From NCBI GenBank assembly GCA_047833665.1, contig CP181261.1:1426001-1490000 (forward strand): 64,000 bases of DNA. The letters are read 5' to 3'. Each line of letters opens with the position of its first letter. Positions within the stretch are counted from its first letter, which is position 1. The translations under genes and the position numbers were made by a program. Shown piece after piece: positions 1 through 8,752 of the stretch. The stretch is from Caproicibacter sp047833665 (GTDB lineage Bacteria; Bacillota; Clostridia; Oscillospirales; Acutalibacteraceae). A model generated the notes under the pieces. That model saw only the letters and a program-made list of their open reading frames with translations. It was not told the DNA's origin and made no database searches.

Positions 1-1
1 T

Positions 2-550
2 CGTCAGTTTTCTCAGATTATCAAAGCAGATAGAGTTTTGCTGATTCCCACCCGAACACCGCCGCATAAGGCTGCGCCGGATTTAGCGCCAGCGCAGGAC
101 AGATTGGAAATGTGCCGCCTTGCGGCAGAGCCGGATGGATTTGAAGTCAGCGATATGGAAATTAGAAGAGAAGGTCCCAGCTATACATCGGATACCTTGC
201 TGGAATTAAAACAGAAATATCCTGATTCACAACTCTTTTTTATCACCGGTGAGGATATGTTTTTAACGCTGGGGAAATGGCACAAACCGGAAATTGTGTA
301 TTCGTTGGCCACGATTTGTGCCGCCCCGCGGAGCAGACATGGCTGCACGGCACTGAATCAATATGCGGAAAAAGTCCGTAAGCTAGGTGCGAAAACAATG
401 ATTTGTGATATTGAGTACCTTCCGATTTCTTCCACTATGGTTCGCCGTGCAGTACATCGAGGCGAAAATCTTCTTGCCTATGTTCCAAAGCAGGTTGCCG
501 ATTTTATATATGAACATCATCTGTATTTGGAGGAACGACATGAATCTTGA
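2..550 (+). CDS. nadD: nicotinate-nucleotide adenylyltransferase, 5'-partial
   Basis: Converts nicotinate mononucleotide plus ATP to deamido-NAD in the cytoplasm. The reading frame is open to the window edge, and translation before the first internal start already matches the family (…DRVLLIPTRTPPHK), so the N-terminus with the nucleotide-binding (T/H)xGH motif lies upstream. Visible family marks are the IPTRTPPHK loop, the SYTSDTL stretch, the ITGEDMF stretch and the C-terminal ISSTMVRRAV (ISST/S-x-R) motif. It overlaps yqeK by 11 bases, the usual Firmicutes order nadD-yqeK-rsfS. Identification is firm; only the start is missing. Confidence 0.93.
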   Translation, partial: RQFSQIIKADRVLLIPTRTPPHKAAPDLAPAQDRLEMCRLAAEPDGFEVSDMEIRREGPSYTSDTLLELKQKYPDSQLFFITGEDMFLTLGKWHKPEIVYSLATICAAPRSRHGCTALNQYAEKVRKLGAKTMICDIEYLPISSTMVRRAVHRGENLLAYVPKQVADFIYEHHLYLEERHES

Positions 551-1109
551 ATCCTATCAAACAGCAATCCGAGGCCTTCTGAGTGATAAACGTTACCATC
601 ATTCTCTTTGTGTGGCACGTGCAGCGGCACAGCTAGCCCGCCTGTATGGTGCGGATGAGTCAAAAGCGGAAATCGCCGGAATCCTTCATGATATTATGAA
701 GGATTTACCTCCTCAGGAACAAAAAAAACGCATGCAGCAGTATGGAATCAAACTTTCGCAAGTGGAGCAAAGTGCCCCAAAGTTGTGGCATGCCATTCTT
801 GGGGCGGAATATATCCGCAGAGAACTGGATGTGACAGATGAGGAAATTTTGCAGGCTGTGCGGTATCATACAACCGGGCGGGCCAATATGACCCTTTTAG
901 AAAAGGTTCTGTTTATTGCTGACTTTATATCGGATGACAGGGATTACCCCGGTGTTCAAAAATTACGGGAAACTGCGAAGAATAGCCTAGAAAAGACGAT
1001 GGTTGAAGGAATTGTCTTCACCGTAAAGGAGTTGGCGGATGCGAACCGGCCCATTCATCCGGACACAATTGCGGCCTATAACGATATCATTTTGAAAAAT
1101 CAGAGCTAG
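540..1109 (+). CDS. yqeK: YqeK-type HD-domain bis(5'-nucleosyl)-tetraphosphatase (symmetrical)
   Basis: A 189-residue HD-superfamily protein. YqeK proteins hydrolyse Ap4A symmetrically to ADP. The metal-binding pattern is visible: an H in the RYHHSLCVA helix, the HD pair in GILHDIMKD, and a later H in AVRYHTTG. I start at the ATG at 540 because an AGGAGG-like site (GGAGG about 7 bases upstream) precedes it and the product then begins MNLESYQTAIRG, typical of the family; an upstream in-frame extension would run inside nadD. It is translationally coupled to nadD and followed 27 bases later by rsfS. Confidence 0.9.
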   Translation: MNLESYQTAIRGLLSDKRYHHSLCVARAAAQLARLYGADESKAEIAGILHDIMKDLPPQEQKKRMQQYGIKLSQVEQSAPKLWHAILGAEYIRRELDVTDEEILQAVRYHTTGRANMTLLEKVLFIADFISDDRDYPGVQKLRETAKNSLEKTMVEGIVFTVKELADANRPIHPDTIAAYNDIILKNQS

Positions 1110-1136
1110 AAAAAGGAATCAGAAAGGTTGTTGAGA

Positions 1137-1490
1137 ATGACTTCACTGGAACTAGCCGTACAGGCTGCGAAAGTATTGGACAGTAAAAAGGCGAAGGATA
1201 TCAAGGTCATTGGTATTCGGGACGTTTCAATTATTGCGGACTATTTTGTGCTTGCTACGGGCACAAGCAGTACTCATGTGAAATCGCTGGCGGATGAAAC
1301 GGAATTCCAGCTTGAAGAGTCTGGATTTAAGCCGGGACACAAGGAAGGTTACCGTTCCAATTCTTGGGTTTTGCTGGATTACGGAAATGTCGTGGTTCAT
1401 GTTTTCACAGAGGAATCCAGAAAGTTTTATGATTTGGACAGGCTGTGGCAGGATGGTGAAATTGTAGATCTTTCCAAATATTTAAATTGA
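1137..1490 (+). CDS. rsfS: ribosome silencing factor RsfS
   Basis: A 117-residue RsfS/Iojap protein, which binds ribosomal protein uL14 and blocks subunit joining when nutrients are scarce. The family signature is seen in order: KAKDIKVIGI, SIIADYFVLATGTSSTHVKSLADE, then W-x-LLDYGNVVVHVF and a C-terminal FYDLDRLW. I start at the ATG at 1137, nine bases after an AGAAAGG site, rather than at the two TTG codons just upstream. It is the third gene of a nadD-yqeK-rsfS run and precedes leuS by 61 bases. Confidence 0.93.
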   Translation: MTSLELAVQAAKVLDSKKAKDIKVIGIRDVSIIADYFVLATGTSSTHVKSLADETEFQLEESGFKPGHKEGYRSNSWVLLDYGNVVVHVFTEESRKFYDLDRLWQDGEIVDLSKYLN

Positions 1491-1551
1491 CTTATAACGC
1501 GGTAAAAATTTTCACTGCGTAAATGATATGAACTTAGGGGCGAATGAATCA

Positions 1552-3960
1552 ATGAAATATGATCACAAACAGATTGAGAAAAAATGGCAGGATCGCTGGG
1601 AAGAAGCTGGAGTATTCCATGCTTCCGATGATCACGATAAGCCGAAATACTACACACTGATTGAGTTTCCCTATCCGTCCGGACAGGGACTCCATGTAGG
1701 ACATCCACGGTCTTATACAGCAATGGACATCATTGCGCGCAAACGCCGCATGCAGGGATACAATGTGCTGTATCCAATCGGCTGGGATGCATTCGGGTTG
1801 CCTAGTGAAAACTATGCAATTAAAAATCATGTTCATCCCGCTGAAGTAACAAAAAAGAATGTGGCAAGATTTAAACAGCAACTGAAATCTTTGGGCCTTT
1901 CTTTCGACTGGACGCGCGAAATCAATACAACCGATCCGGAGTATTATAAATGGACCCAATGGATTTTCTTGCAACTGTTTAAGCGTGGTCTTGCTTACAA
2001 AAAAGAGATGGCAGTCAACTGGTGTACTTCCTGCAAATGTGTTTTGGCAAACGAAGAAGTTGTCAACGGCGTGTGCGAACGCTGCGGCAGTGAAGTCGTG
2101 CGAAAAGTGAAATCACAGTGGATGCTGAAAATCACGGCATATGCCCAGCGCCTAATTGATGACCTCAAGTTAGTAAATTATCCGGATCGTGTAAAAGCGC
2201 AGCAAATCAATTGGATTGGACGTTCTACGGGTGCAGAAGTCGATTTTAAGACAACAACCGGAGATACACTGACTGTTTACACCACACGTCCGGATACGCT
2301 CTATGGTGTTACTTACATGGTTGTTTCACCTGAGCATCCGCTTTTGAAAAAATGGAAGAATATCATAACAAATGCAGATGAAGTAACTGCCTACCAGGTA
2401 GCCGCTTCCAAAAAATCCGATTTTGAGCGCACAGAAGTCGCAAAAGATAAAACCGGAGTTCGCTTGAATGGAATTAACGCAATTAATCCGGTAAACGGAA
2501 CGGAAATTCCAATTTTCATTTCTGACTATGTTTTAGTCTCCTATGGAACCGGTGCAATTATGGCAGTGCCGGCGCATGATACCCGCGACTGGGAATTTGC
2601 CAAAAAATTCAATCTTCCCATTATCGAAGTGGTAAAAGGCGGGAACGTGCAGGAAGAGGCTTTCACAGACTGCGCAACCGGCGTTTTAGTAAATTCCGGA
2701 ATTTTAGATGGCCTGACAGTTGAAGAAGCGAAAAAGAAGATTATTAAATACCTTGAAGAAAAAGGAATTGGAAGAGCGAAGGTAAATTATAAGCTGCGTG
2801 ACTGGGTGTTTTCGCGTCAGCGCTATTGGGGAGAACCAATCCCGATTGTAAACTGCCCAAAGTGCGGCTATGTACCTGTTCCGGAAAGCGAATTACCGAT
2901 TCGTTTACCGGACGTAAAGTCATATGAACCGACCGATAACGGAGAATCACCGCTCGCTCATATGACGGACTGGGTGAATACCACATGCCCGCGTTGTGGC
3001 GGCCCGGCAAAGCGTGAAACCGACACCATGCCACAGTGGGCAGGGTCCTCTTGGTATTTCCTCCGCTATACCGATGCCCATAATAAAGATGCACTCGCAG
3101 GGCCGGAGGCGCTGAAATACTGGACCCCTGTGGATTGGTACAACGGTGGTATGGAGCATACAACATTGCATGTGCTGTACAGCCGTTTCTGGCATAAATT
3201 CCTGTACGATATCGGCGTTGTTCCCACTCCGGAACCGTATGCCAAACGAACCAGCCACGGTATGATTCTCGGTGAAAACGGAGAAAAGATGAGCAAATCC
3301 CGCGGTAATGTTATCAATCCGGATGATATTGTCCGTGAATATGGTGCCGACACAATGCGGCTTTATGAAATGTTCATCGGCGATTTTGAAAAAGCTGCGC
3401 CGTGGAGCACTAACGGCATTAAAGGATGCCGCCGTTTTGTTGAACGCTTTTGGAATTTGCAGAATATTCTCTGCGACGGAGACAATATCCGCAGTGAACT
3501 GGAGGTTGCGTTTAACAAGACAATCAAAAAGGTTGGCGAAGATGTTGAAAATCTGAAATTCAATACAGCCATTGCAGCCTTAATGTCGCTTATGAATGAC
3601 ATTACAGCGGTTGGTTCCATTACACGCGGTGAACTGCGCATCTTTACGCTTCTGCTGAATTTGTTTGCACCGCATGTTTGCGAGGAAGTTTGGCAACGCC
3701 AAAACTTGGGAGAAGGCATGGTTTGCCAGCAGGAGTGGCCAAAATATGACGAAAGAAAATGTGTAGATGAGACAATTGAAATTGTTGTTCAGGTAAACGG
3801 CAAAGTAAGAGCACATCTCACTGTTGCGCCGGATATAGCAAAAGAGGATGCTTTAGCACAGGCAAAGGCAAACAAGAAGATTGCCGCAGAAATTGCGGGC
3901 AAGACACTTGTCAAAGAAATCTATGTTCCATCCAAATTGGTTAATCTTGTTGTCAGATAA
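1552..3960 (+). CDS. leuS: leucyl-tRNA synthetase
   Basis: An 802-residue class I synthetase that charges tRNA-Leu. In order I see the N-terminal KYDHKQIEKKWQDRW, the HIGH-type motif HVGH inside PYPSGQGLHVGHPRSY, a zinc-type Cys cluster (CTSCKCVLANEEVVNGVCERCG), the editing domain with TTRPDTLYGVTYMV and GTGAIMAVPAHD, a second Cys pair (NCPKCGY and CPRCGG), the KMSKS motif (EKMSKSRGN), and a C-terminal QVNGKVRAHL domain. The start at 1552 has a GGGGCG site ten bases upstream; the ATG at 1528 would add eight non-conserved residues. The leader is too short for a T-box. A terminator follows directly. Confidence 0.96.
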   Translation: MKYDHKQIEKKWQDRWEEAGVFHASDDHDKPKYYTLIEFPYPSGQGLHVGHPRSYTAMDIIARKRRMQGYNVLYPIGWDAFGLPSENYAIKNHVHPAEVTKKNVARFKQQLKSLGLSFDWTREINTTDPEYYKWTQWIFLQLFKRGLAYKKEMAVNWCTSCKCVLANEEVVNGVCERCGSEVVRKVKSQWMLKITAYAQRLIDDLKLVNYPDRVKAQQINWIGRSTGAEVDFKTTTGDTLTVYTTRPDTLYGVTYMVVSPEHPLLKKWKNIITNADEVTAYQVAASKKSDFERTEVAKDKTGVRLNGINAINPVNGTEIPIFISDYVLVSYGTGAIMAVPAHDTRDWEFAKKFNLPIIEVVKGGNVQEEAFTDCATGVLVNSGILDGLTVEEAKKKIIKYLEEKGIGRAKVNYKLRDWVFSRQRYWGEPIPIVNCPKCGYVPVPESELPIRLPDVKSYEPTDNGESPLAHMTDWVNTTCPRCGGPAKRETDTMPQWAGSSWYFLRYTDAHNKDALAGPEALKYWTPVDWYNGGMEHTTLHVLYSRFWHKFLYDIGVVPTPEPYAKRTSHGMILGENGEKMSKSRGNVINPDDIVREYGADTMRLYEMFIGDFEKAAPWSTNGIKGCRRFVERFWNLQNILCDGDNIRSELEVAFNKTIKKVGEDVENLKFNTAIAALMSLMNDITAVGSITRGELRIFTLLLNLFAPHVCEEVWQRQNLGEGMVCQQEWPKYDERKCVDETIEIVVQVNGKVRAHLTVAPDIAKEDALAQAKANKKIAAEIAGKTLVKEIYVPSKLVNLVVR

Positions 3961-3968
3961 GGCGGTTT

Positions 3969-3997
3969 GGCCGTTCCTTTGCGGAACGGCCTTTTTT
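3969..3997 (+). terminator. rho-independent terminator after leuS
   Basis: A 9-bp perfect stem (GGCCGTTCC pairing with GGAACGGCC) around a 5-base loop is followed by six T. It starts 8 bases after the leuS stop codon and closes the nadD-leuS gene run. Confidence 0.9.
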
Positions 3998-4049
3998 GGG
4001 ATATTCGAATAAAGCAGTTTAAAGCAGTATCTGAGAGGAGAATACTCGC

Positions 4050-4589
4050 ATGAAAAAGGCTTTGATTGTTGTGGATTATCAAAATGATTTTGTCACCGGA
4101 AGTCTTGGCTTTTCAAAAGCTGTTTTGTTGGAAAACAGGATTGTAGAGAAAATCCAGGAATATCGGCGCACCGGCGGGGACATCCTCTTTACATTTGATA
4201 CCCATGAAGACAACTATTTAAAGACTCAAGAAGGACAAAAACTCCCTATTCCGCATTGTCTGAAAAACACGGATGGATGGAATTTGTACGGTAAGGTTTC
4301 TGCCGCTCGCGCTGATTCCGATAAATGTTTTGAAAAAAAGACGTTCGGTTCCATTGAACTTGCTAAATATCTTGCAAAACAGGACTACGATTTGGTGGAA
4401 TTGGTCGGCTTAGTTTCTAATATTTGCGTTCTTTCTAATGCAATTTTGGCAAAATCAGCGCTTCCTGAAGCAAAAATCATTGTGGATGCGGATTGTACTG
4501 CCAGTGCGGACGAGGATATGCATCAGAAGGCGCTGGATGTTATGCGAGGCGTGCAAATAGAAATTATTAAAAAATCTGTAAAGAATTAA
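4050..4589 (+). CDS. isochorismatase-family cysteine hydrolase (nicotinamidase-like)
   Basis: A 179-residue cysteine hydrolase. The triad of the isochorismatase/nicotinamidase superfamily is readable: D9 in IVVDYQND, K97 in EKKTFGS and C126 in LVSNICVLSNA; the DTHEDNY stretch at 50-56 fits the metal or substrate side of PncA-like enzymes. A GAGAGGAG ribosome site sits about ten bases upstream. Nicotinamidase activity (nicotinamide to nicotinate) is plausible given nadD and nrtR-nadABC in the same window, but the superfamily also acts on other amides, so the substrate is an inference. It appears monocistronic. Confidence 0.8.
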   Translation: MKKALIVVDYQNDFVTGSLGFSKAVLLENRIVEKIQEYRRTGGDILFTFDTHEDNYLKTQEGQKLPIPHCLKNTDGWNLYGKVSAARADSDKCFEKKTFGSIELAKYLAKQDYDLVELVGLVSNICVLSNAILAKSALPEAKIIVDADCTASADEDMHQKALDVMRGVQIEIIKKSVKN

Positions 4590-4639
4590 TTCTTCCAGCA
4601 ATGCGTGTTTTATCAAAGGTTTTTAACTAAATGAAATTT

Positions 4640-4729
4640 AACAATTTGAAGTTATTTGCCACCGGGTAAATAATGAAGTGCCTTTCCATTCCGTTAGGTC
4701 TTAGAAGGAATGGTTTAGGCACTTTTTAT
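4640..4729 (+). promoter_or_regulatory. structured 5' leader of the MATE gene, candidate riboswitch with attenuator hairpin
   Basis: Between the hydrolase and the MATE gene lies an A/T-rich leader holding two nested structures. ATTTGCC pairs with GGTAAAT around an ACCG loop near 4654-4672. A longer hairpin at 4678-4722 (GTGCC and CCATTCC pairing with GGAATGG and GGCAC) is followed by TTTTTATC, a terminator shape, only about 20 bases before the MATE ATG. A terminator placed after a structured element and just before a drug-efflux gene suggests ligand-controlled attenuation. The GCCACCGGG…ATGAAGTGCC text reminds me of the yjdF RNA class, but I cannot confirm that. The hairpin could also simply end upstream transcription. 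Confidence 0.45.
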
Positions 4730-4744
4730 CTCGTAGGAGGTATC

Positions 4745-5781
4745 ATGCAGCATCTAACAAAAAGATCTTTAAAATACGTGAGTTTTAACATAATCGCAAT
4801 GATTGGATTTTCCTGTTATATTTTGGCAGACACATTTTTTATTGCAGATGCGTTAGGAAGCAATGGACTGGCGGCGCTTAACTTTAGCATTTCATTTTTC
4901 AGCATATTGCAGGGATTGGGATTGATGATAGGTATAGGTGGGGCAACACGCTTTTCCATTTTAAAAACTGACAGCAGTCAGAAAAAACAAAGCATCGTTT
5001 ATATGCATTCTTTGACCATGGGCGGTTTTGTTGCTCTTGTCTTTGTAATCATCTCTATATTTTTTACTACACCATTGTCAAGGATTCTTGGCGCGGATGA
5101 AATCACTTTACCTCTTACAAAAGTGTATTTGTCCACAATACTAGGATTTTCCCCTTTTTTTATCATGAATAACATTTTACTGGCGTTTATTCGGAATGAT
5201 AATAATCCAAAACTGTCAATGACTGCGATGCTAATCAGCAGTTTTTCAAATATTATTCTGGACTATATTTTTATGTTCCCTTTGTCACTGGGAATTTTAG
5301 GTGCGGCAGTGGCTACAGGTTTGTCACCTATAATCAGCTTGTGTGTGTTATCCATACATTTCATTCAGAAAAAACAAGGGTTTCACCTTTGCAGGTTTAA
5401 AATCCATATTTCCGAATTTATAGATATTATTTTGCTTGGTTTGTCTTCTTTCATTGGAGAACTTGCATCTGCAATTTCTCTTTTTACATTCAATTTAGTC
5501 ATTTTAAAGCTTGCAGGGAATACCGGGGTTGCAGCATATGGCATCATAGCGAACATTGCCTTGATTGCCACAGCTGTCTTTACGGGCGCTGCACAAGGAA
5601 TTCAGCCTTTAGCAAGCGAGTATTATGGCAAAAGAGATATCGGTTCTATAAGAGATATTTTACGATTTGGAACGATAACATGCATTGTTTTGGCTCTTAT
5701 AATGTATGCAGTTGTGTTCCTTTTTTCCGATCTCATTGTTGCTATTTTTAACAGTGAGGGAAATAAGATGCTTGCAGAAAT
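4745..5781 (+). pseudogene. MATE-family efflux transporter, 5' part, interrupted by an IS21 element
   Basis: Encodes the first ~345 residues of a MATE (multi antimicrobial extrusion) transporter: many hydrophobic helices, NIIAMIGFSCYILADTFFIADALG at the start and the internal-repeat signature AAQGIQPLASEYYGKR. I start at the ATG at 4745 behind a TAGGAGG site. The frame is cut at GAAAT (5781) by an IS21 insertion; the rest resumes at 8344 in the same frame. Removing the element and one 7-bp target duplication restores …NKMLAEIANSGLKIYFAG… and a 433-residue protein, the normal family size. The fragment alone ends shortly inside the element and is probably non-functional. Confidence 0.9.
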
Positions 5782-5905
5782 TGTGTATGCTAATATAAAA
5801 GTGAGCCAAAAAGTGGCTCTGTGCTAACGAAAAAGTGATCCACTTTTCACAAAAAAACCTGTAAAATTTATTATGCAAGATAAGTTTTACAGGGGGTCGG
5901 AAGGT

Positions 5906-7378
5906 GTGATTATCAGCGTGAATCTATACCAAAAGATTAGGGAAATGTATACAGTACATCAAATGTCACAGAGAGCTATAGCCAGGGAATTGAAAATTTC
6001 AAGAAATACTGTAAGGAAATACTGCAAAGGTGACAATGTTCCTTGGGAGAGAAAAGAATATTCCCGTGAGCCCGATGTCTTAACACCTGATGTTATAGAT
6101 TTTATCAGGCAGTGCATTGAGGAAGATGAAACAGAAGGAATAAAAAAACAACAGCATACAGCTAGAAGGATATATCACCGTCTGGTAGAGGAAAAAGGAT
6201 TTAAAGGTGGAGAATCCACTGTAAGATTGGCTGTACAGCGACTCAAGGATGAGATACCAAAAGCATTTGTTCCACTTGACTTCGACCCAGGAGAAGCAGC
6301 ACAGGTAGACTGGGGCGAAGCAACTGTGTACCTTGACAATACAAAAGTTACTATAAATCTTTTCTGTATGCGGCTCTGTTACAGTTGTGATATTTTTGTA
6401 ATGGCCTTTTATCGCCAAAATGAGGAATCATTTTTAGAAGGTAATGTAAAAGCTTTTGAGCATTTTGGTGGTGTTCCACACAAGCTGATTTTTGATAATG
6501 CCAGGGTTGCAGTAAAGGAAGGTTTTGGGACTTATGCCAAGCCTCAAGCCCGTTATCATGCATTGAGTGCACATTATGCATTTAAAATGGAATTCTGCAA
6601 TCCGGGTAAAGGAAATGAAAAAGGACTGGTAGAAAATCTGGTAGGCTGGGTTAGACGTAATATTTTAGTTCCTGTGCCTAGAGTAAAAAATATTAATGAG
6701 TTAAACCAAGTTCTGTTGGCAAACTGCTTGAAATACCGTTCCCATCAAATACGCGGTCGTGAACAGACGGTCGGTCAAATGTATGAAATGGATAAATCAT
6801 TATTATATGCACTTCCGAAATATGTGTTTGATTCAAGTAAAAGCATATCAGCTGATGTAGACGAGTATTCAACAGTACGCTTTGACAGAAACAATTATTC
6901 AGTACCAGTAAAATATGTAGGCAAAAGCGTCAGCATCAAGGCATATGGGAATATTTTAAACATCTTCTACCGAGGGCAGGAGATTGCTCAGCATAACAGA
7001 AACTATGGTTCCAACAAAACCACCTACAAATTGGAACATTACATAGACCTATTGGAGCAAAAGCCCAGGGCTGTATTCAATGCAAAACCTGTAAAGGACC
7101 ATGTTAAAAAAGAATTATTGGAGTGGGGACAAATACTTCCGGGTGGAGCTAGGGACATGGTAAAAGTTCTGCGACTTTGTGTAGACTACGGTTCAGACAA
7201 GCTTCTTGAGATCAAGCAGCAAATTCCAGCAGGTGTGACGCCTACTGTTGATTTAATCCGCAGCTATTTAATGGAGCGCAGTACACCAGTGAAAAGTGCA
7301 CAAAAGATTATAGATACCGTCAAGGTAGAAGAAGTTGATTTGAGTATATATGATAGACAATATGGGGTGGCACAATGA
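5906..7378 (+). CDS. istA: IS21-family transposase IstA
   Basis: About 490 residues. The N-terminal helix-turn-helix (SQRAIARELKISRNTVRKYC) is followed by an rve/DDE core: first Asp in AAQVDWGEA, second in LIFDNARVAV, and the Glu in GNEKGLVENLVGWVRRN. I propose the GTG at 5906, eight bases after AGGGGGT; an earlier in-frame ATG at 5873 and a GTG at 5918 are alternatives. It overlaps istB by four bases (ATGA), the standard IS21 arrangement. The frame is intact, so the copy may be active. Confidence 0.9.
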   Translation: MIISVNLYQKIREMYTVHQMSQRAIARELKISRNTVRKYCKGDNVPWERKEYSREPDVLTPDVIDFIRQCIEEDETEGIKKQQHTARRIYHRLVEEKGFKGGESTVRLAVQRLKDEIPKAFVPLDFDPGEAAQVDWGEATVYLDNTKVTINLFCMRLCYSCDIFVMAFYRQNEESFLEGNVKAFEHFGGVPHKLIFDNARVAVKEGFGTYAKPQARYHALSAHYAFKMEFCNPGKGNEKGLVENLVGWVRRNILVPVPRVKNINELNQVLLANCLKYRSHQIRGREQTVGQMYEMDKSLLYALPKYVFDSSKSISADVDEYSTVRFDRNNYSVPVKYVGKSVSIKAYGNILNIFYRGQEIAQHNRNYGSNKTTYKLEHYIDLLEQKPRAVFNAKPVKDHVKKELLEWGQILPGGARDMVKVLRLCVDYGSDKLLEIKQQIPAGVTPTVDLIRSYLMERSTPVKSAQKIIDTVKVEEVDLSIYDRQYGVAQ

Positions 7379-8118
7379 GTGAGATAAATGTAGCTGAAGA
7401 AACAATAAAACTTTATGCCAAGCAGCTGAAATTACCGACTTTTACACAATACACAAGTATTATTAGACGGATGGATAGCAATATGGGATATGAGGAATTT
7501 CTCATAGAATTAATGAAAAAAGAAGTAGCTTCCAGACAAGAAAACCAGCAAAAGCGCCGTATACGTAATGCAGGATTCCCTTACCTGAAAACCCTTGATG
7601 AATTTGATTATACCAGACTCAAATACGTCAAACAAGCCTTCATATGGGAACTTGCTACCTGTGACTTTATATCTAAACGACAGAATATTGTTATGATCGG
7701 AAATACAGGCACTGGAAAGACCCATATCTCAATAGGTTTAGGACTAAGGGCTTGTAAAGAGGGGTATAGCGTAAGGTTCTATACTGCAGCCAATCTTATT
7801 ACTGAACTTACAGAAGCTCAGGAATATAGAAGGCTTCTGAAACTTGAAAGGCAACTGGAAAAGGTGGACCTATTGATTCTAGATGAACTCTCATATCTAT
7901 GCTTTAATAGGAACCAGGCTGATCTATTATTTAGGGTAATTTCAGACCGTGCTGAAAAAGGAAGTGTAATTGTATCTACGAACCTTGAATTTTCGAGATG
8001 GACAGAAATGTTTGAGAATACTACTATGGTTGCGGCGCTAGTAGATCGTCTGACCTTCCGTTCACATGTATTAAATATGAATGGAAATTCTTTCAGGCGG
8101 GATAATTCGTATAAATGA
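7375..8118 (+). CDS. istB: IS21-family helper ATPase IstB
   Basis: A 247-residue AAA+ ATPase of the DnaC/IstB type that helps IstA choose and engage target DNA. Walker A is GNTGTGKTHIS, Walker B is LLILDELSYL, and the sensor-1-like stretch is VIVSTNLEFSRW. It is coupled to istA by an ATGA overlap. The frame is intact. Confidence 0.92.
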   Translation: MSEINVAEETIKLYAKQLKLPTFTQYTSIIRRMDSNMGYEEFLIELMKKEVASRQENQQKRRIRNAGFPYLKTLDEFDYTRLKYVKQAFIWELATCDFISKRQNIVMIGNTGTGKTHISIGLGLRACKEGYSVRFYTAANLITELTEAQEYRRLLKLERQLEKVDLLILDELSYLCFNRNQADLLFRVISDRAEKGSVIVSTNLEFSRWTEMFENTTMVAALVDRLTFRSHVLNMNGNSFRRDNSYK

Positions 8119-8343
8119 AAGGAATTGCCACCCGCCCTGACAGATACTTCGTAAATTCTGATTTTAGTAACTGTAGGTTAAGAGGACAGATATATTTTAA
8201 AAACCTACATATCAACCATAGGGAAAGTCTTTTAGTTATGGCTCAGAAATTCATTAGCACATGGATCACTTTTTCAATAGCAGAAGTGGTTCAAAAATTC
8301 ATTAGCAAGTGGCTCAAATTTCTATTGACATTCACACAGAAAT

Positions 8344-8608
8344 TGCAAATTCTGGATTAAAGATATATTTTGCAGGTTATTTTTTTGCAGGAGTGAATAT
8401 TGTATTCATTGCTTTTCTGAGCGCTGTTTCCCAGTCCAAACCGGCTATGCTTTTATCTGTTTTACGCAGTTGTGTATTTTTAGTGCCGTTTGTTTTGTTG
8501 CTTAGCATGATTTTTGGTACATATGGTGTTTGGCTTTCTTTCGTTATCACAGAAGTTTTGGTTTTTCTGATTTCCGTTTTTTGGTTGATGAGTTTTAAAA
8601 AGATATGA
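8344..8608 (+). pseudogene. MATE-family efflux transporter, 3' part
   Basis: Continuation of the gene cut at 5781. The translation IANSGLKIYFAGYFFAGVNIVFIAFLSAVSQSKPAM and two further hydrophobic helices match the C-terminal membrane segments of MATE proteins and end in a charged FWLMSFKKI tail. A GTG upstream in the IS21 end could allow a stray start at 8309, but this would produce only the last helices. Confidence 0.88.
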
Positions 8609-8619
8609 AAATATGTCAA

Positions 8620-8660
8620 GGCTCTATGTCAATAGTTGGGTAACCCAAAATGGAAACACC
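8620..8660 (-). repeat. solo ISL3 terminal repeat
   Basis: The 41-bp sequence beginning GGCTCTATGTCAATAG and ending GGAAACACC matches, inverted and with one base missing, the right end of the complete ISL3 element at 47164-48598. No transposase remains here, so it is a scar. It lies 11 bases after the MATE stop codon. Confidence 0.8.
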
Positions 8661-8695
8661 GATGCAGGATTACAATTGATGTGCTACAAATAAAA

Positions 8696-8746
8696 AGAGT
8701 ACAAATAAAGTTTACAATCTGCTAATTGCGAACTTTATTGTACTCT
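8696..8746. repeat. palindrome made of two head-to-head IS256-type ends
   Basis: Two 23-base arms (AGAGTACA…CAAT and AATTG…TGTACTCT), nearly perfect reverse complements, surround a 5-base loop. Each arm matches the outer end of the IS256-type element at 26104. This is a hairpin built from IS ends with no transposase between them, directly abutting an IS3 copy. Confidence 0.75.
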
Positions 8747-8752
8747 AGGGCC

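Larger units (their letters stand above)
5782..8336 (+). mobile_element. IS21-family element, copy A, inserted in the MATE gene
   Basis: A 2,555-bp element with istA and istB. The ends start TGTGTATG (left) and, on the other strand, TGTGAATG (right), and both then share a run ending in TGAGCCA, with further repeated blocks (AAAAAGTGATCCA, TGCTAAyGAA) inside, as expected for the multiple transposase sites of IS21 ends. A perfect 7-bp direct repeat CAGAAAT flanks it at 5775-5781 and 8337-8343, within the 4-8 bp range known for IS21. Confidence 0.9.

Noticed and set aside
1491..1551. T-box leader for leuS
   Set aside because: Only 61 bases separate rsfS and leuS, too short for specifier and antiterminator structures.
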